Assembly: GCA_937958285.1 (NCBI GenBank)
Contig: CALFXQ010000188.1
Location: 1 to 18,366, forward strand
Direction of reading: 5' to 3'
DNA from: an uncultured Fusibacter sp.
Lineage (GTDB): Bacteria > Bacillota > Clostridia > Peptostreptococcales > Acidaminobacteraceae
DNA: 18,366 nt
Made by a program: the position numbers and the translations under genes. Below the pieces are notes generated by a model that saw only the letters and a list, made by a program, of their open reading frames with translations, was not told the DNA's origin and did no database searches. Within the stretch, counting starts at the first letter, position 1, and every line of letters begins with the position of its first letter. This document shows, in pieces, positions 1 to 7,522 of this stretch.

Positions 1-825
1 CCAAAGTTTAAACAGGCTATAGAAGTTCTAAAGCCTAGAATGATTATTTCCGTCTTCCCAACTTGCGCCCAATTTGCTGCGCGTTACAAAAGAGATCGAC
101 AGGATGTAAAAACAATTACTGTACTCACCGATGTAGTCGACAGTTGGGAGTGGATTCATCCACTAACAGATATGTATTGTGTGCCTGCAGAATATGTTAA
201 GCAAAGGCTAATCGAGAAAGAAATACCCTCTGAAAGAATCTTTATCACGGGCATACCAGTAAAAAAGGGTTTCATCCCAGCGATTGAAAATCAAGGGTTT
301 CAGTATCCAATAGCAAAAGTGAACTTTAAGAGAAAACGCGTACTCATCCTTGGCTCTGCAATGGGAAAGTTTAGTCTTAAGCACAAAACAATTGATACGA
401 TGAGTCGTATGCCATACGATTTCACTGTGGTTGCCGGACAAGATACCGCGCTGTACGACAAATTGTATAGTATGCAATTGCCCGAAAACTTTACTCTCAT
501 TGGCTATACAGATGCCATCGCTCAATTGATGAAAGAATCCGATCTCATTATTACAAAGCCCGGCGGCGCAACGATCTTTGAGGCTATCGAAAGCAATTTA
601 CCGCTCTTAATCCAACCAACAAATGTGGGGCAAGAAGCGCGTAATCGTGAATTCGTAGAACGCTATGGCTTCGGCGACAGTTACTTAGATGCCGATGAAC
701 TTGTAAGAAAAATTGACGGTTTATTGGCTGATGAGGATTATTCAGAAGCAATAAAGCGCAATATGCGTACGTTTAAGGCGCAATCTCAATGGTCAACCGT
801 GTTCACAACACTGGGGAAATGGTAA
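1..825 (+). CDS. Processive diacylglycerol glycosyltransferase (MGDG synthase/UgtP-like), 5' end missing
   Basis: The reading frame is open from base 1, so the N-terminus lies outside the window; 274 residues remain of a family usually 370-400 long. The visible part begins at the end of the MGDG-synthase N-domain (KPRMIISVFPT, then LTDVVDSWEWIHPLTD) and continues into the GT28 C-domain. The C-domain carries the nucleotide-sugar signature KPGGATIFEA from about residue 186 and GQEARNRE from about residue 210. Family members transfer glucose or galactose from UDP-sugar to diacylglycerol at the inner face of the membrane, making glycolipids and lipoteichoic acid anchors. The next gene, 38 bases on, encodes a flippase-like membrane protein and is probably co-transcribed. 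The sugar and acceptor cannot be told from sequence. The family call is secure. Confidence 0.85.
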   Translation, partial: PKFKQAIEVLKPRMIISVFPTCAQFAARYKRDRQDVKTITVLTDVVDSWEWIHPLTDMYCVPAEYVKQRLIEKEIPSERIFITGIPVKKGFIPAIENQGFQYPIAKVNFKRKRVLILGSAMGKFSLKHKTIDTMSRMPYDFTVVAGQDTALYDKLYSMQLPENFTLIGYTDAIAQLMKESDLIITKPGGATIFEAIESNLPLLIQPTNVGQEARNREFVERYGFGDSYLDADELVRKIDGLLADEDYSEAIKRNMRTFKAQSQWSTVFTTLGKW

Positions 826-863
826 GGTGTTGAAACAGCGTGCCATCGGGCAAGGGAGTCGTT

Positions 864-1943
864 ATGAAATTGAGAAACAGAAGCAATCCAAGCAAAGCAC
901 CTTGGTATAGAAATCGTATTTTTAATCTCGTTCTCGTGTTTGGCGTTGGTCTATTTACAGCTTGGTCGTTGATGCGCTCATCAGACCCACTGGTAATTTT
1001 TAACTTAGTAAAGAATTTAAATCCCATTTACATGGGCATGGCTATTATCAGCATGATCGCCTATGTGCTACTTGAAGCATTGATGATGCACCTACTGATT
1101 CTGATAAATAAGAAGAAAGCATCTGTTAGAATAGCATTTAAAAGTACTATTATTGGCCAATACTACTCCATGATTACGCCTTTTGCCTCGGGTGGACAGC
1201 CTATGCAGCTAATTTCAATGGTTGAAGATGGTGTAAGCACATCCCATGCCACGGCAATATTAGTCAATAAATTCTTGTATTTTCAGGTGGGTGTTACAAT
1301 TTATGCGGTTGCCATGTCTCTTTTTTACTTATCGGATATCGCAGCTTTTATTGGGCAATCCTATGGTGTTTTAGGATTTGGCATGGCGGTAAATTTTATT
1401 GGACTGATAATACTTGCGCTCATGGTTTTAAAACCACGTGGTCTTAAGTTGATGTCCATGAAAATTACAAGGGGTATCCGCAGCGCGTTTTCTATCGAGC
1501 GAAAACATTCTGTGAAACAACGACGTTGGTTTAGAAAAATTGATGCCATCGCCACTTCTACACATGATTTGTTAAAAAATAGAACCTTGATGGGTAGAAT
1601 GGTTATTCTAACGGCAATTCAGTTAACTGCATACTTTGGCATAACGTACTTTATTTATAGGGCATTTGGACTTTCAGGACAATCGTTCATGAAAATAGTC
1701 ACTTTACAGGCAGTGTTGTATCTATCCATCTCTTTACTGCCGTCGCCGGGTAGTGCTGGTGTGGCGGAATCGGGCTTTAAATGGTTTTTCGGAGCATTGT
1801 TTACATCGGGATCTCTTTTAGGTGCAATGTTAGTTTGGCGTGGAATAAGTTACTACTTGAATTTGCTCTTTTCGGGAATTATCACTGTTTATTTCAATGT
1901 AAGAACCCTTCAAAACAATAAAAAAATACTTCAAAGCTCCTAA
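864..1943 (+). CDS. Flippase-like integral membrane protein, LPG synthase TM family (UPF0104/YbhN-like)
   Basis: This is a 359-residue polytopic membrane protein. It has the hallmarks of the lysylphosphatidylglycerol-synthase TM domain (the MprF flippase half without the synthetase half): TPFASGGQP at about residues 105-113 and PSPGSAGVAE at about 293-302, among about seven to eight hydrophobic segments. Relatives are thought to move lipids or lipid-linked sugars across the membrane, but few have a proven substrate. The start is set at ATG 864 because AAGGGAG (852-858) sits 5 bases upstream; a GTG at 840 in the same frame has no such site. It follows a glycolipid glycosyltransferase gene, so a role in handling that lipid is a reasonable inference. 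The transcript ends at a terminator that overlaps the stop codon. Confidence 0.85.
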   Translation: MKLRNRSNPSKAPWYRNRIFNLVLVFGVGLFTAWSLMRSSDPLVIFNLVKNLNPIYMGMAIISMIAYVLLEALMMHLLILINKKKASVRIAFKSTIIGQYYSMITPFASGGQPMQLISMVEDGVSTSHATAILVNKFLYFQVGVTIYAVAMSLFYLSDIAAFIGQSYGVLGFGMAVNFIGLIILALMVLKPRGLKLMSMKITRGIRSAFSIERKHSVKQRRWFRKIDAIATSTHDLLKNRTLMGRMVILTAIQLTAYFGITYFIYRAFGLSGQSFMKIVTLQAVLYLSISLLPSPGSAGVAESGFKWFFGALFTSGSLLGAMLVWRGISYYLNLLFSGIITVYFNVRTLQNNKKILQSS

Positions 1944-1964
1944 AGGCTGTGAAGTATTTTTTTT
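1921..1964 (+). terminator. Intrinsic terminator overlapping the end of the flippase-like gene
   Basis: The arms ATACTTCA (1926-1933) and TGAAGTAT (1950-1957) form a perfect stem that the flanking A run (1921-1925) and T run (1958-1964) extend. The stop codon lies in the loop. The last codons of the gene therefore double as the left arm. Confidence 0.85.
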
Positions 1965-1988
1965 GAACTGTTTAAATGTGGATCCCTT

Positions 1989-1997
1989 TGCTATAAT
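1989..1997 (+). promoter_or_regulatory. Extended -10 promoter of the chorismate mutase gene
   Basis: TGCTATAAT fits the TGnTATAAT extended -10 consensus exactly. At the proper distance the -35 is weak (CTGTTT, 1969-1974), as is common with extended -10 promoters. Transcription would start near 2004, leaving a leader of only about 13 bases with GGAGG at 2007-2011. It lies just 25 bases beyond the previous terminator, so the next gene is transcribed on its own. Confidence 0.65.
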
Positions 1998-2016
1998 GTC
2001 TTGTATGGAGGCATTT

Positions 2017-2343
2017 ATGGACCAAATAAAAAAATACAAAAAAGATTTGCCCACCCTGAGACTTTCGCTAGATGCGATTGACGAACAAATTGTTCAACAT
2101 ATCATTCAGCGTTTTAAGATATCGGAACAGATTGCACAAGTTAAGATGGAAATGTTCATTGAGACCGAAGACAAAAATCGTGAAGTAGAAGTGATTGAAT
2201 CCGCAGTGGCATATGCGCTTTCACTATCGCACGAAACGGCTCATCTAGATGGGATTAGAAGCATTATGCCAGAAATTATTCGCGCATGCAAAGTGATACA
2301 AGAAAATCAAAGAGCGACAACAGAAAAAGTAAAAAAGGCCTAA
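2017..2343 (+). CDS. Free-standing AroQ-type (type II) chorismate mutase
   Basis: This 108-residue, all-helical protein matches the chorismate mutase type II fold: LR..LDAIDEQIV in helix 1, QRFKISEQIAQVK in the middle, then DKNREVEV and a last helix ending in IIRACKVIQ. The charged residues that hold chorismate in the Escherichia coli P-protein mutase domain have counterparts (Arg in LR, Arg in QRF, Lys in QVK, Arg and Glu in NRE, Gln in VIQ). The reaction is chorismate to prephenate, the entry to phenylalanine and tyrosine synthesis, in the cytoplasm. ATG 2017 is chosen because GGAGG ends 5 bases before it; in-frame upstream starts fall in or before the promoter. No other aromatic-pathway gene is near. 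The family call is good; activity is inferred. Confidence 0.8.
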   Translation: MDQIKKYKKDLPTLRLSLDAIDEQIVQHIIQRFKISEQIAQVKMEMFIETEDKNREVEVIESAVAYALSLSHETAHLDGIRSIMPEIIRACKVIQENQRATTEKVKKA

Positions 2344-2358
2344 GTGATTAGGCCTTTT
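2333..2358. terminator. Bidirectional terminator between the chorismate mutase and adenylate kinase genes
   Basis: A perfect 11-bp stem, AAAAGGCCTAA (2333-2343) with TTAGGCCTTTT (2348-2358), has a GTGA loop. A runs on the left and T runs on the right let it work for both convergent genes. The chorismate mutase stop codon is inside the left arm. Confidence 0.85.
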
Positions 2359-2362
2359 AATA

Positions 2363-3016
2363 TCAATAGTTTCTGTTCATAAAATGCTGACTTGTCTCTA
2401 AGACCTGATAATACATATCCATTGTCGATTGATCGGCATCGATTGTTTTTAAGAGACCAAGGTCCGAATAGAATTCGACAACGGGTATGGTGTTTTTCTC
2501 AAAGGCTTCTGCTTTCTTAGCGATAACTTCAGGTGTATCATCCATGCGTTTTGTGACTTCGGTGCCACATCTATCGCAATGAGCTCCATCTTTTGTTGGA
2601 AAATTCGTTGCATGATAGACGGCATGGCAGCTTGGGCAAATTCGTCGCCCTTCTAAGCGTTGCTTTCTATTCTCTTCGTCGATTTCAAAATAAAGTACTG
2701 CATCTATGCGTTGCCCATGATGTTCTAAATAGTCTTCGAGTGCCTTGGCTTGTGCGAGATTTCGTGGAAAACCATCCATCACGATGTCTTTGTGAGCATC
2801 TAAAAGATTCTTCACTAAGTCGAATGCAGTTTGGTCGTCGATAAAATTGCCTGAAAGCACTTTGTCTTTAACTGATTGCCCGAATTCGGTATTTTCATTG
2901 ATGGCATCTCTAAGAATTTCACCGGTGGCAATAATTTCAAAGTTAAAAAACGACTTGAGTTTTCTTGCGATTGCGCCTTTGCCGGCTCCGGGTAATCCAA
3001 GTGTAATCAGCAGCAT
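2363..3016 (-). CDS. Adenylate kinase family nucleoside monophosphate kinase with zinc-type lid; atypical paralogue
   Basis: The 217 residues show the whole adenylate kinase plan: P-loop GLPGAGKG (residues 7-14, Lys13), ATGEILRD with Arg36, DGFPRNLAQAKAL (81-93), EGRR at 122-125, a four-cysteine zinc lid (Cys127, Cys130, Cys147, Cys150) and KRMDD at 156-160. Adenylate kinase interconverts AMP and ATP with two ADP. Two usual residues differ: Ala15 stands where the GKGT threonine is expected, and AKKAEAF (166-172) has Lys where an Arg contacts phosphate. In Bacillota adk normally sits in the ribosomal secY-map region; here it stands alone with its own AGGAGG (3022-3027 on the minus strand). It is probably a second, divergent kinase, perhaps with another nucleotide preference. 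I see no convincing promoter in the 84-base divergent spacer. Confidence 0.85.
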   Translation of the reverse strand: MLLITLGLPGAGKGAIARKLKSFFNFEIIATGEILRDAINENTEFGQSVKDKVLSGNFIDDQTAFDLVKNLLDAHKDIVMDGFPRNLAQAKALEDYLEHHGQRIDAVLYFEIDEENRKQRLEGRRICPSCHAVYHATNFPTKDGAHCDRCGTEVTKRMDDTPEVIAKKAEAFEKNTIPVVEFYSDLGLLKTIDADQSTMDMYYQVLETSQHFMNRNY

Positions 3017-3100
3017 CTCGGCCTCCTATAGGGTAAACGAATTAGTGTACATATAACATATACCATGTTTAGAAGAAACTAACCAAAAAAAGAGGAATGC

Positions 3101-4078
3101 ATGTTGAACGTGTCAAATTATCCTAGATTAAAGGCTTCAATACAAGATCTTGAAGTACAAATGAATGCGTTATTGATGCAAAACAAGAAGTTTCATGGGC
3201 TTGCAATAACAGATATTAGCGGCACTCTCTACCAGAATACATACATGGGATATGACCCACAAACACTTCATCCCCTATATTCGGTGACAAAGAGCATCAC
3301 GGCATGGATGGCTCTTTTGGCTCTCGTAATGACGAATAACCAAGTAGACGCACGCGTAGTCGATATTGTGCCGCGGTTAGACTGGCAAGACCTGATTCTC
3401 ATGAATCCAAATCTTAAGCAACTGACCATCAAGCACTTACTAAATATGCAGGGAGGCTTTGAGTGGTCTGAAGTTGAGAATTTTTACAATGAGAACAATC
3501 CGTTTCAGCTATTTTTAAAAGCTCAAGATCCACTTAAGATGCTCTTAAGTCAACGGATGACAAAAGGCCCTGGAGTTGAAACGGCTTATAATTCAGGCCT
3601 ATCTCATTTACTTGGATTCTGTGTACAAGGCCTTACAGGGCAAACCCTTGAGCAGTTCACCTGCGATAATCTCTTTCATCCCCTGAATATTGTACATTAC
3701 AACTGGGAAAGAGATGATTTAAATCATGTGTACGGCGGCCATGGACTACATTTGAGTTTAAACGATGTAACAAAAATTGCTCAAATGCTCGCTGGCCAAG
3801 GGGTGTATAATCATCAGACAATCCTTCCCAAATCTATAATCGCCAGACTCCAGAATATAGAGGTTCAAGACTTTAGAGGCTATATGGGATATGGAAATGG
3901 TATGTGGCACGTTTCCTGTGAAGGACATCATCTTATTAGTGCCTTTGGCCATAAAGGTCAAAGGTTGTATTGGTCTAAAGAAAGAGGTATTGTAATTACT
4001 TTTTTGGGCGATGTAAAACCAGAATTTGGTCGACAAGAACAGCTTTTGCGCATATTGCTAAGAAACACATTTATATAA
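3101..4078 (+). CDS. Serine hydrolase of the class C beta-lactamase fold (PF00144)
   Basis: This 325-residue protein has the three active-site motifs of the family: SVTK at 61-64 (nucleophile Ser61, Lys64), YNS at 163-165 followed by GLSHLLGFCVQGLTG, and HKG at 284-286. No signal peptide or membrane segment is visible, so it is probably cytoplasmic, unlike true beta-lactamases and penicillin-binding proteins; relatives include esterases and D-amino-acid peptidases. AGAGGA (3091-3096) precedes ATG 3101. It is a single-gene unit with its own strong terminator, divergent from the adenylate kinase gene. The substrate cannot be predicted. Antibiotic resistance should not be inferred from the fold. 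Confidence 0.8.
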   Translation: MLNVSNYPRLKASIQDLEVQMNALLMQNKKFHGLAITDISGTLYQNTYMGYDPQTLHPLYSVTKSITAWMALLALVMTNNQVDARVVDIVPRLDWQDLILMNPNLKQLTIKHLLNMQGGFEWSEVENFYNENNPFQLFLKAQDPLKMLLSQRMTKGPGVETAYNSGLSHLLGFCVQGLTGQTLEQFTCDNLFHPLNIVHYNWERDDLNHVYGGHGLHLSLNDVTKIAQMLAGQGVYNHQTILPKSIIARLQNIEVQDFRGYMGYGNGMWHVSCEGHHLISAFGHKGQRLYWSKERGIVITFLGDVKPEFGRQEQLLRILLRNTFI

Positions 4079-4083
4079 TGAAC

Positions 4084-4130
4084 AGACCTCGCGTAATCAG
4101 ACAAATATCTGATTGCGCGAGGTCTCTTTT
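4084..4130 (+). terminator. Strong intrinsic terminator after the serine hydrolase gene
   Basis: An 18-bp stem with a single G-T pair joins 4084-4101 and 4108-4125, with loop CAAATA and then CTTTT. It also lies just beyond the convergent minus-strand gene that ends at 4148 and could help stop that transcript, although the minus-strand tail is not T-rich. Confidence 0.85.
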
Positions 4131-4147
4131 ACATAAGGCATCTTTGA

Positions 4148-4699
4148 TCAATTTTTGTACCCAGCGATACGTCTGGCGAGGATTTCTAGGGACATATCTG
4201 TTGACAGTGTAAAGGAACCTGCTCTAAGTTTGTTTCCGAGTTTTAAGGTTTCTACCGTGCGATTAAAGGCGGAAATATCCTCTATAAGACCACTGCTCTT
4301 TAGGATTTTGGCGATTGCATCGCCAGTAGACCCTGCTGGAATGTCGATGGTGATGCGCTTTATGGGTGCGTTGGTTACAGGGATATTCGCTTTAGTCGGT
4401 TCTGGAACTGCATCTATTGAAGTACTAGGTGTTTCTTCTGTAGCCTCTTGTGCATCTTGTGACTGGGCATTGGTTACTGGCTCGGCAGTCATGGCAACTT
4501 CGGAGACCGTTGGCGCAGCTGTGACCGTTTGAGAATCGGCAATTTTTGGCGAAGACACTTGAGGTGCTTGAAAAAGTGCAAATGACAAGGGCATTGTCTC
4601 ACTTAATTTCCAAGAGACAATAAAAAATATCGCAGCGACAATCACGAGTGAAATTAAGATGTCGCTTAAATCGAAGAGCAAATCTTTAATACGTTCCAT
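4148..4699 (-). CDS. Single-pass membrane protein with an MltG/YceG-like N-terminal domain only
   Basis: The 183-residue protein has one membrane anchor at about residues 10-30, with the short charged N-terminus inside. A low-complexity linker rich in Thr, Ala, Pro and Glu follows (about 45-112). A small C-terminal domain, 115-180, reads IDIPAGSTGDAIAKIL...GLI...KLRAGSFTLSTDMSLEIL, which resembles the LysM-like substrate-handling domain of the endolytic transglycosylase MltG (IPxGSs..IakiL, L.aGtY.l..gMsleeIl). The catalytic YceG domain, which would add about 200 residues, is absent. Short proteins of this kind occur in Clostridia and are often labelled MltG by automatic annotation. A peptidoglycan-related or septal role is inference only. 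AGGAG lies 6 bases before the ATG. Confidence 0.65.
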   Translation of the reverse strand: MERIKDLLFDLSDILISLVIVAAIFFIVSWKLSETMPLSFALFQAPQVSSPKIADSQTVTAAPTVSEVAMTAEPVTNAQSQDAQEATEETPSTSIDAVPEPTKANIPVTNAPIKRITIDIPAGSTGDAIAKILKSSGLIEDISAFNRTVETLKLGNKLRAGSFTLSTDMSLEILARRIAGYKN

Positions 4700-4739
4700 G
4701 GCTAGCTCCTGTGTTGAGAATCGGTAAACTTCTAGGTCT

Positions 4740-4748
4740 ATTTTATCA
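4740..4748 (-). promoter_or_regulatory. Extended -10 promoter of the MltG-like gene
   Basis: On the minus strand the sequence reads TGATAAAAT, an extended -10 with one mismatch in the hexamer. No good -35 is seen. Transcription would start near 4733, about 34 bases before the ATG. Confidence 0.45.
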
Positions 4749-4792
4749 CAAAACTCCTAAAGATGTGCCTTTGAAATACGCAAAAAAAAATG

Positions 4793-4820
4793 TTGGGTTG
4801 ATTAAATTATTGGGCATAAT
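4793..4820 (+). promoter_or_regulatory. Probable sigma-A promoter of the chemoreceptor gene
   Basis: TTGGGT (4793-4798) and CATAAT (4815-4820) are separated by 16 bases. I do not see a motility-type (sigma-D) promoter here. The match is moderate. Confidence 0.4.
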
Positions 4821-4863
4821 TGTGGTAGAGCGATACGCTACTAGGGGAGAAGGAGTCTAAAAT

Positions 4864-6888
4864 ATGGAAAACACAGCAAAAGGTAAACCGAAGCAGAAAA
4901 AAAGCAAGAGCGGCGTTGGATTTAGTATTCGCGCGAAACTGAATTTAGCATTTTTCTTAGTCATTTTGGTATCGATTGCCGTACTCGGAGTAATTGTATT
5001 TTTTAACGTCTCTAAAGCAATGGAAGATAAGCTATTAAAGACGAGTACCCAGGCGTTAAACGAAACGGGCCGCTACATTGAGGCCTATATGAAAGGGTTC
5101 CAAGACATTGTAGTGCTGGTAAGTGAAAACGACAAACTTAAAAATGCCTCAAGAGAGAGCATGTCAGAGGTTGAGCCAGTCCTCGATGCAATCTTGTCAG
5201 CTAATCCATCTATTATAAATGCATATATTGGCGTTGCGGATAAAACCATGATTCTAAGACCGGCTCAGGATTTACCGCCGGATTTTGATCCTACAGGACG
5301 CCCATGGTATACAGATGCAGTTGCAAAAGATGGGTTTGCTTGGACAGCGCCTTATCAAGATACATCTTCAGGCGCATGGACAATCTCAGCAGCTATACCC
5401 GTAAAGAACAATGGACAAGTGGTGGGCGTATTTTCCATCGATTTGGGTCTAGTTGAGCTTGCAGAAAATATGGGCAAAATACAAATTGCCAATTATGGCT
5501 ATCCAGTGCTTTTAACAGGCGATGGTACAACCATGACGCATGTTAATCCTGAATTAATTGGTCAAGTAACTCCTGTTCCAGAAATTCTCAATGCGGTGAC
5601 CAACCGCGATGAAACACCAATTACGTATACCTTCGATGGCAAGACAAAATACGGCACATTTAATGCCCTCGACTCTCTTGACTGGGTAGTTTTAGCGGCA
5701 TTAGATACCAAAGAAGTCACAGAGGATACCTATAAATTTCTTTACACCATTGCAATTGTAGGCGCAGGCACAATCATCTTAGCCTTCTTTGTAAGCTATC
5801 TCTTTTCAAAACAAATTTCATCGAATATCAATGTGCTCGTAATGGGTCTTGAAAGGATTAAAGATGGCGACCTGACAACGCGTATTCAAGTTAAGACGAG
5901 CGACGAGATTGGGCGTGTTGAGATGTACCTCAACGACACGGTGGCCAAGTTAAACGAGATGATGCACAAGATTCAGCGCATCGCTATCGATGTCACAGAA
6001 TCCTCGCAGAATTTAGCGGCAACGGCAGAAGAGACTTCAGCATCTGCTGATGAAGTGGCAAAAACAGTAGAAGATATTGCAAAAGGTGCATCTGATCAAG
6101 CGAAAGATGCAGAAAATGGCGTTGTTATCGCTAAATCTCTCTCTAATAAGTTCAATGAGCTCAGCGAAAAGACCCATAATATGATTACATCAGCCGAAGA
6201 AGTAGTCGTTGCTAATAAAAGTGGTGTCAAGGCCATTAGCGAGCTAAAAGAAAAGACTCTCAAAAACGACGAAGCCAATAATCGCATTGAAAAGGTTATC
6301 GTGGAGCTCGATACAAAGGCTCAGTCCATCGAAGCCATTCTCGATAGTATTAGCGCGATTGCAGTTCAAACCAACTTGTTGGCACTCAATGCAAGTATAG
6401 AGGCAGCGCGGGCAGGTGAACACGGTCGAGGATTTGCAGTGGTAGCAGAAGAAATTCGAAAGCTTGCAGAAGAATCGTCAAAGGCCGCAGAAGAGGTTCG
6501 CGATATTGTAACGAATATTCAGAACGACTCAACGCGCACCGTGACGAGCATGAAAGATGTTAAACGCATCTCGATTGAACAATCCCAAGCGGTTGATGAA
6601 GTGAATCAACAGTTCTCGATGATTTCTAGCGCTATTAATGCCATCACAAATGAGATTAAAGGCATCAGCCAGAACGTAGATGCACTTAACGAAGATAAGG
6701 AACATATCGTTTCTGCAATCGAAAATATTTCAGCCGTTTCTGAAGAGACAGCTGCAGCATCAGAAGAAGTTAGTTCTTCGATGGACCAACAGACTTATGC
6801 CGTTGAAGAAGTGGCCAAAGCGGCAGAGCGCATGAACGAAATATCTGCAATGCTCAACGGAGAAGTAGGACGCTTTAAAGTCGATTGA
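4864..6888 (+). CDS. Methyl-accepting chemotaxis protein with dCache_1 sensor, probable amino-acid receptor
   Basis: The 674 residues run: cytoplasmic basic tail, TM1 (about 27-48), extracellular dCache_1 domain (about 50-285), TM2 (about 293-315), HAMP (about 316-370), then a methyl-accepting coiled coil with the conserved hairpin tip at about 495-535 (IEAARAGEHGRGFAVVAEE). It signals to CheA/CheW to steer swimming. The sensor carries Arg146, Trp148, Tyr149 (GRPWY), Tyr164, Asp166 and Asp193, plus an aromatic Phe141. This is the residue pattern and spacing of the amino-acid-binding dCache_1 motif known from PctA-type receptors. No CheR-tethering pentapeptide is visible at the C-terminus (GRFKVD). 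GAGAAGGAG (4847-4855) precedes ATG 4864. It is a single-gene unit with its own terminator and no other chemotaxis gene nearby. Confidence 0.95.
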   Translation: MENTAKGKPKQKKSKSGVGFSIRAKLNLAFFLVILVSIAVLGVIVFFNVSKAMEDKLLKTSTQALNETGRYIEAYMKGFQDIVVLVSENDKLKNASRESMSEVEPVLDAILSANPSIINAYIGVADKTMILRPAQDLPPDFDPTGRPWYTDAVAKDGFAWTAPYQDTSSGAWTISAAIPVKNNGQVVGVFSIDLGLVELAENMGKIQIANYGYPVLLTGDGTTMTHVNPELIGQVTPVPEILNAVTNRDETPITYTFDGKTKYGTFNALDSLDWVVLAALDTKEVTEDTYKFLYTIAIVGAGTIILAFFVSYLFSKQISSNINVLVMGLERIKDGDLTTRIQVKTSDEIGRVEMYLNDTVAKLNEMMHKIQRIAIDVTESSQNLAATAEETSASADEVAKTVEDIAKGASDQAKDAENGVVIAKSLSNKFNELSEKTHNMITSAEEVVVANKSGVKAISELKEKTLKNDEANNRIEKVIVELDTKAQSIEAILDSISAIAVQTNLLALNASIEAARAGEHGRGFAVVAEEIRKLAEESSKAAEEVRDIVTNIQNDSTRTVTSMKDVKRISIEQSQAVDEVNQQFSMISSAINAITNEIKGISQNVDALNEDKEHIVSAIENISAVSEETAAASEEVSSSMDQQTYAVEEVAKAAERMNEISAMLNGEVGRFKVD

Positions 6889-6900
6889 TCTTAAAAATCA

Positions 6901-6930
6901 CAAAGGTGGACAACGTCCACCTTTGTTTAC
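6901..6930 (+). terminator. Intrinsic terminator after the chemoreceptor gene
   Basis: A perfect 11-bp stem, CAAAGGTGGAC (6901-6911) with GTCCACCTTTG (6915-6925), has a 3-base loop and an interrupted T-rich tail. Confidence 0.8.
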
Positions 6931-6950
6931 CTTTGCTTACTTTTGTTTAC
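6921..6950 (+). repeat. Three tandem 10-bp repeats
   Basis: CTTTGTTTAC, CTTTGCTTAC and TTTTGTTTAC follow head to tail (consensus YTTTGYTTAC). The first copy is part of the terminator's right arm and tail. The period is about one helical turn. The array lies 16 bases before the start of the histidine phosphatase gene. Confidence 0.7.
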
Positions 6951-6966
6951 CCTAGAAGGACTGTTT

Positions 6967-7497
6967 ATGGAAATTATTTTAATGCGTCATTACAAAGTGA
7001 ATGTGCAGTTTGAAAAGCGTTATAATAGTATCACATTTGACTCGGCCTGCGATATGTATAATCAGGGCAATGTGATTCCTCAAAAGGCGCCCCAGCTACC
7101 CGATTATGTGGTTTATGCCTCTCCTATGTTGCGCGCGCGTCAGACGGCAAAATTGGCTTTTGGCATTGAACCTATAAATCTAGATGGGGTAGAAGAGGTA
7201 ACCATGCGAAGCTTTATAGACACTCGGTGGCAATTCCCGAGGTGGGTTTGGGAATTGATGGGCCGCTTGCAGTGGCGCTTTCAATCGGAACGGCCTTTAG
7301 AGAAGCACATTCAAACGATGCAGAGGCTCGACAGAGCAATAGAGACGCTTGAGGCAACATCAAAGTCGAGTATTATCGTGATGCATGGGCTGGCGATGCG
7401 CTATATGGTCAAGGTGCTCCGCAGCAGAGGCTTTAGTGGGCCAACAATTATACACGCAAAAAATGGTGCGTGCTACCACTATAAAAAAGTTAAGTAG
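6967..7497 (+). CDS. Histidine phosphatase superfamily protein (phosphoglycerate-mutase-like)
   Basis: The 176-residue cytoplasmic protein has the phosphohistidine active site: LMRH at 5-8 (Arg7 and nucleophile His8), SPMLRARQTA (52-61) giving the second arginine, Glu76/77 as likely acid, and VMHG (138-141) with His140. The usual RHG(E/Q) motif is changed to RHYK, so the glycine after the histidine is lost. Small members remove phosphate from sugars, nucleotides or cofactor intermediates; the substrate here is unknown. The start is ATG 6967, 6 bases after AGAAGGA (6954-6960), rather than an in-frame TTG at 6943 inside the repeat array. A metal-dependent hydrolase gene starts 25 bases after the stop, so the two form an operon. 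Confidence 0.82.
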   Translation: MEIILMRHYKVNVQFEKRYNSITFDSACDMYNQGNVIPQKAPQLPDYVVYASPMLRARQTAKLAFGIEPINLDGVEEVTMRSFIDTRWQFPRWVWELMGRLQWRFQSERPLEKHIQTMQRLDRAIETLEATSKSSIIVMHGLAMRYMVKVLRSRGFSGPTIIHAKNGACYHYKKVK

Positions 7498-7522
7498 TAA
7501 CTCTTGCAAAGTGAGGTATGTG

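Noticed and set aside
1963..2016. Longer N-terminus of the chorismate mutase
   Set aside because: The upstream codons cover the promoter and the ribosome binding site, so they are unlikely to be translated.
3101..4078. Beta-lactamase resistance gene
   Set aside because: The fold matches but there is no export signal, and the family is dominated by esterases and peptidases.
6921..6950. CRISPR-like array
   Set aside because: Three adjacent 10-bp units without spacers are a simple tandem repeat.
7385..7522. 46-codon N-terminal extension of the MBL hydrolase
   Set aside because: It overlaps the histidine phosphatase gene, its residues do not look like a domain, and GTGAGG places the start at 7523.
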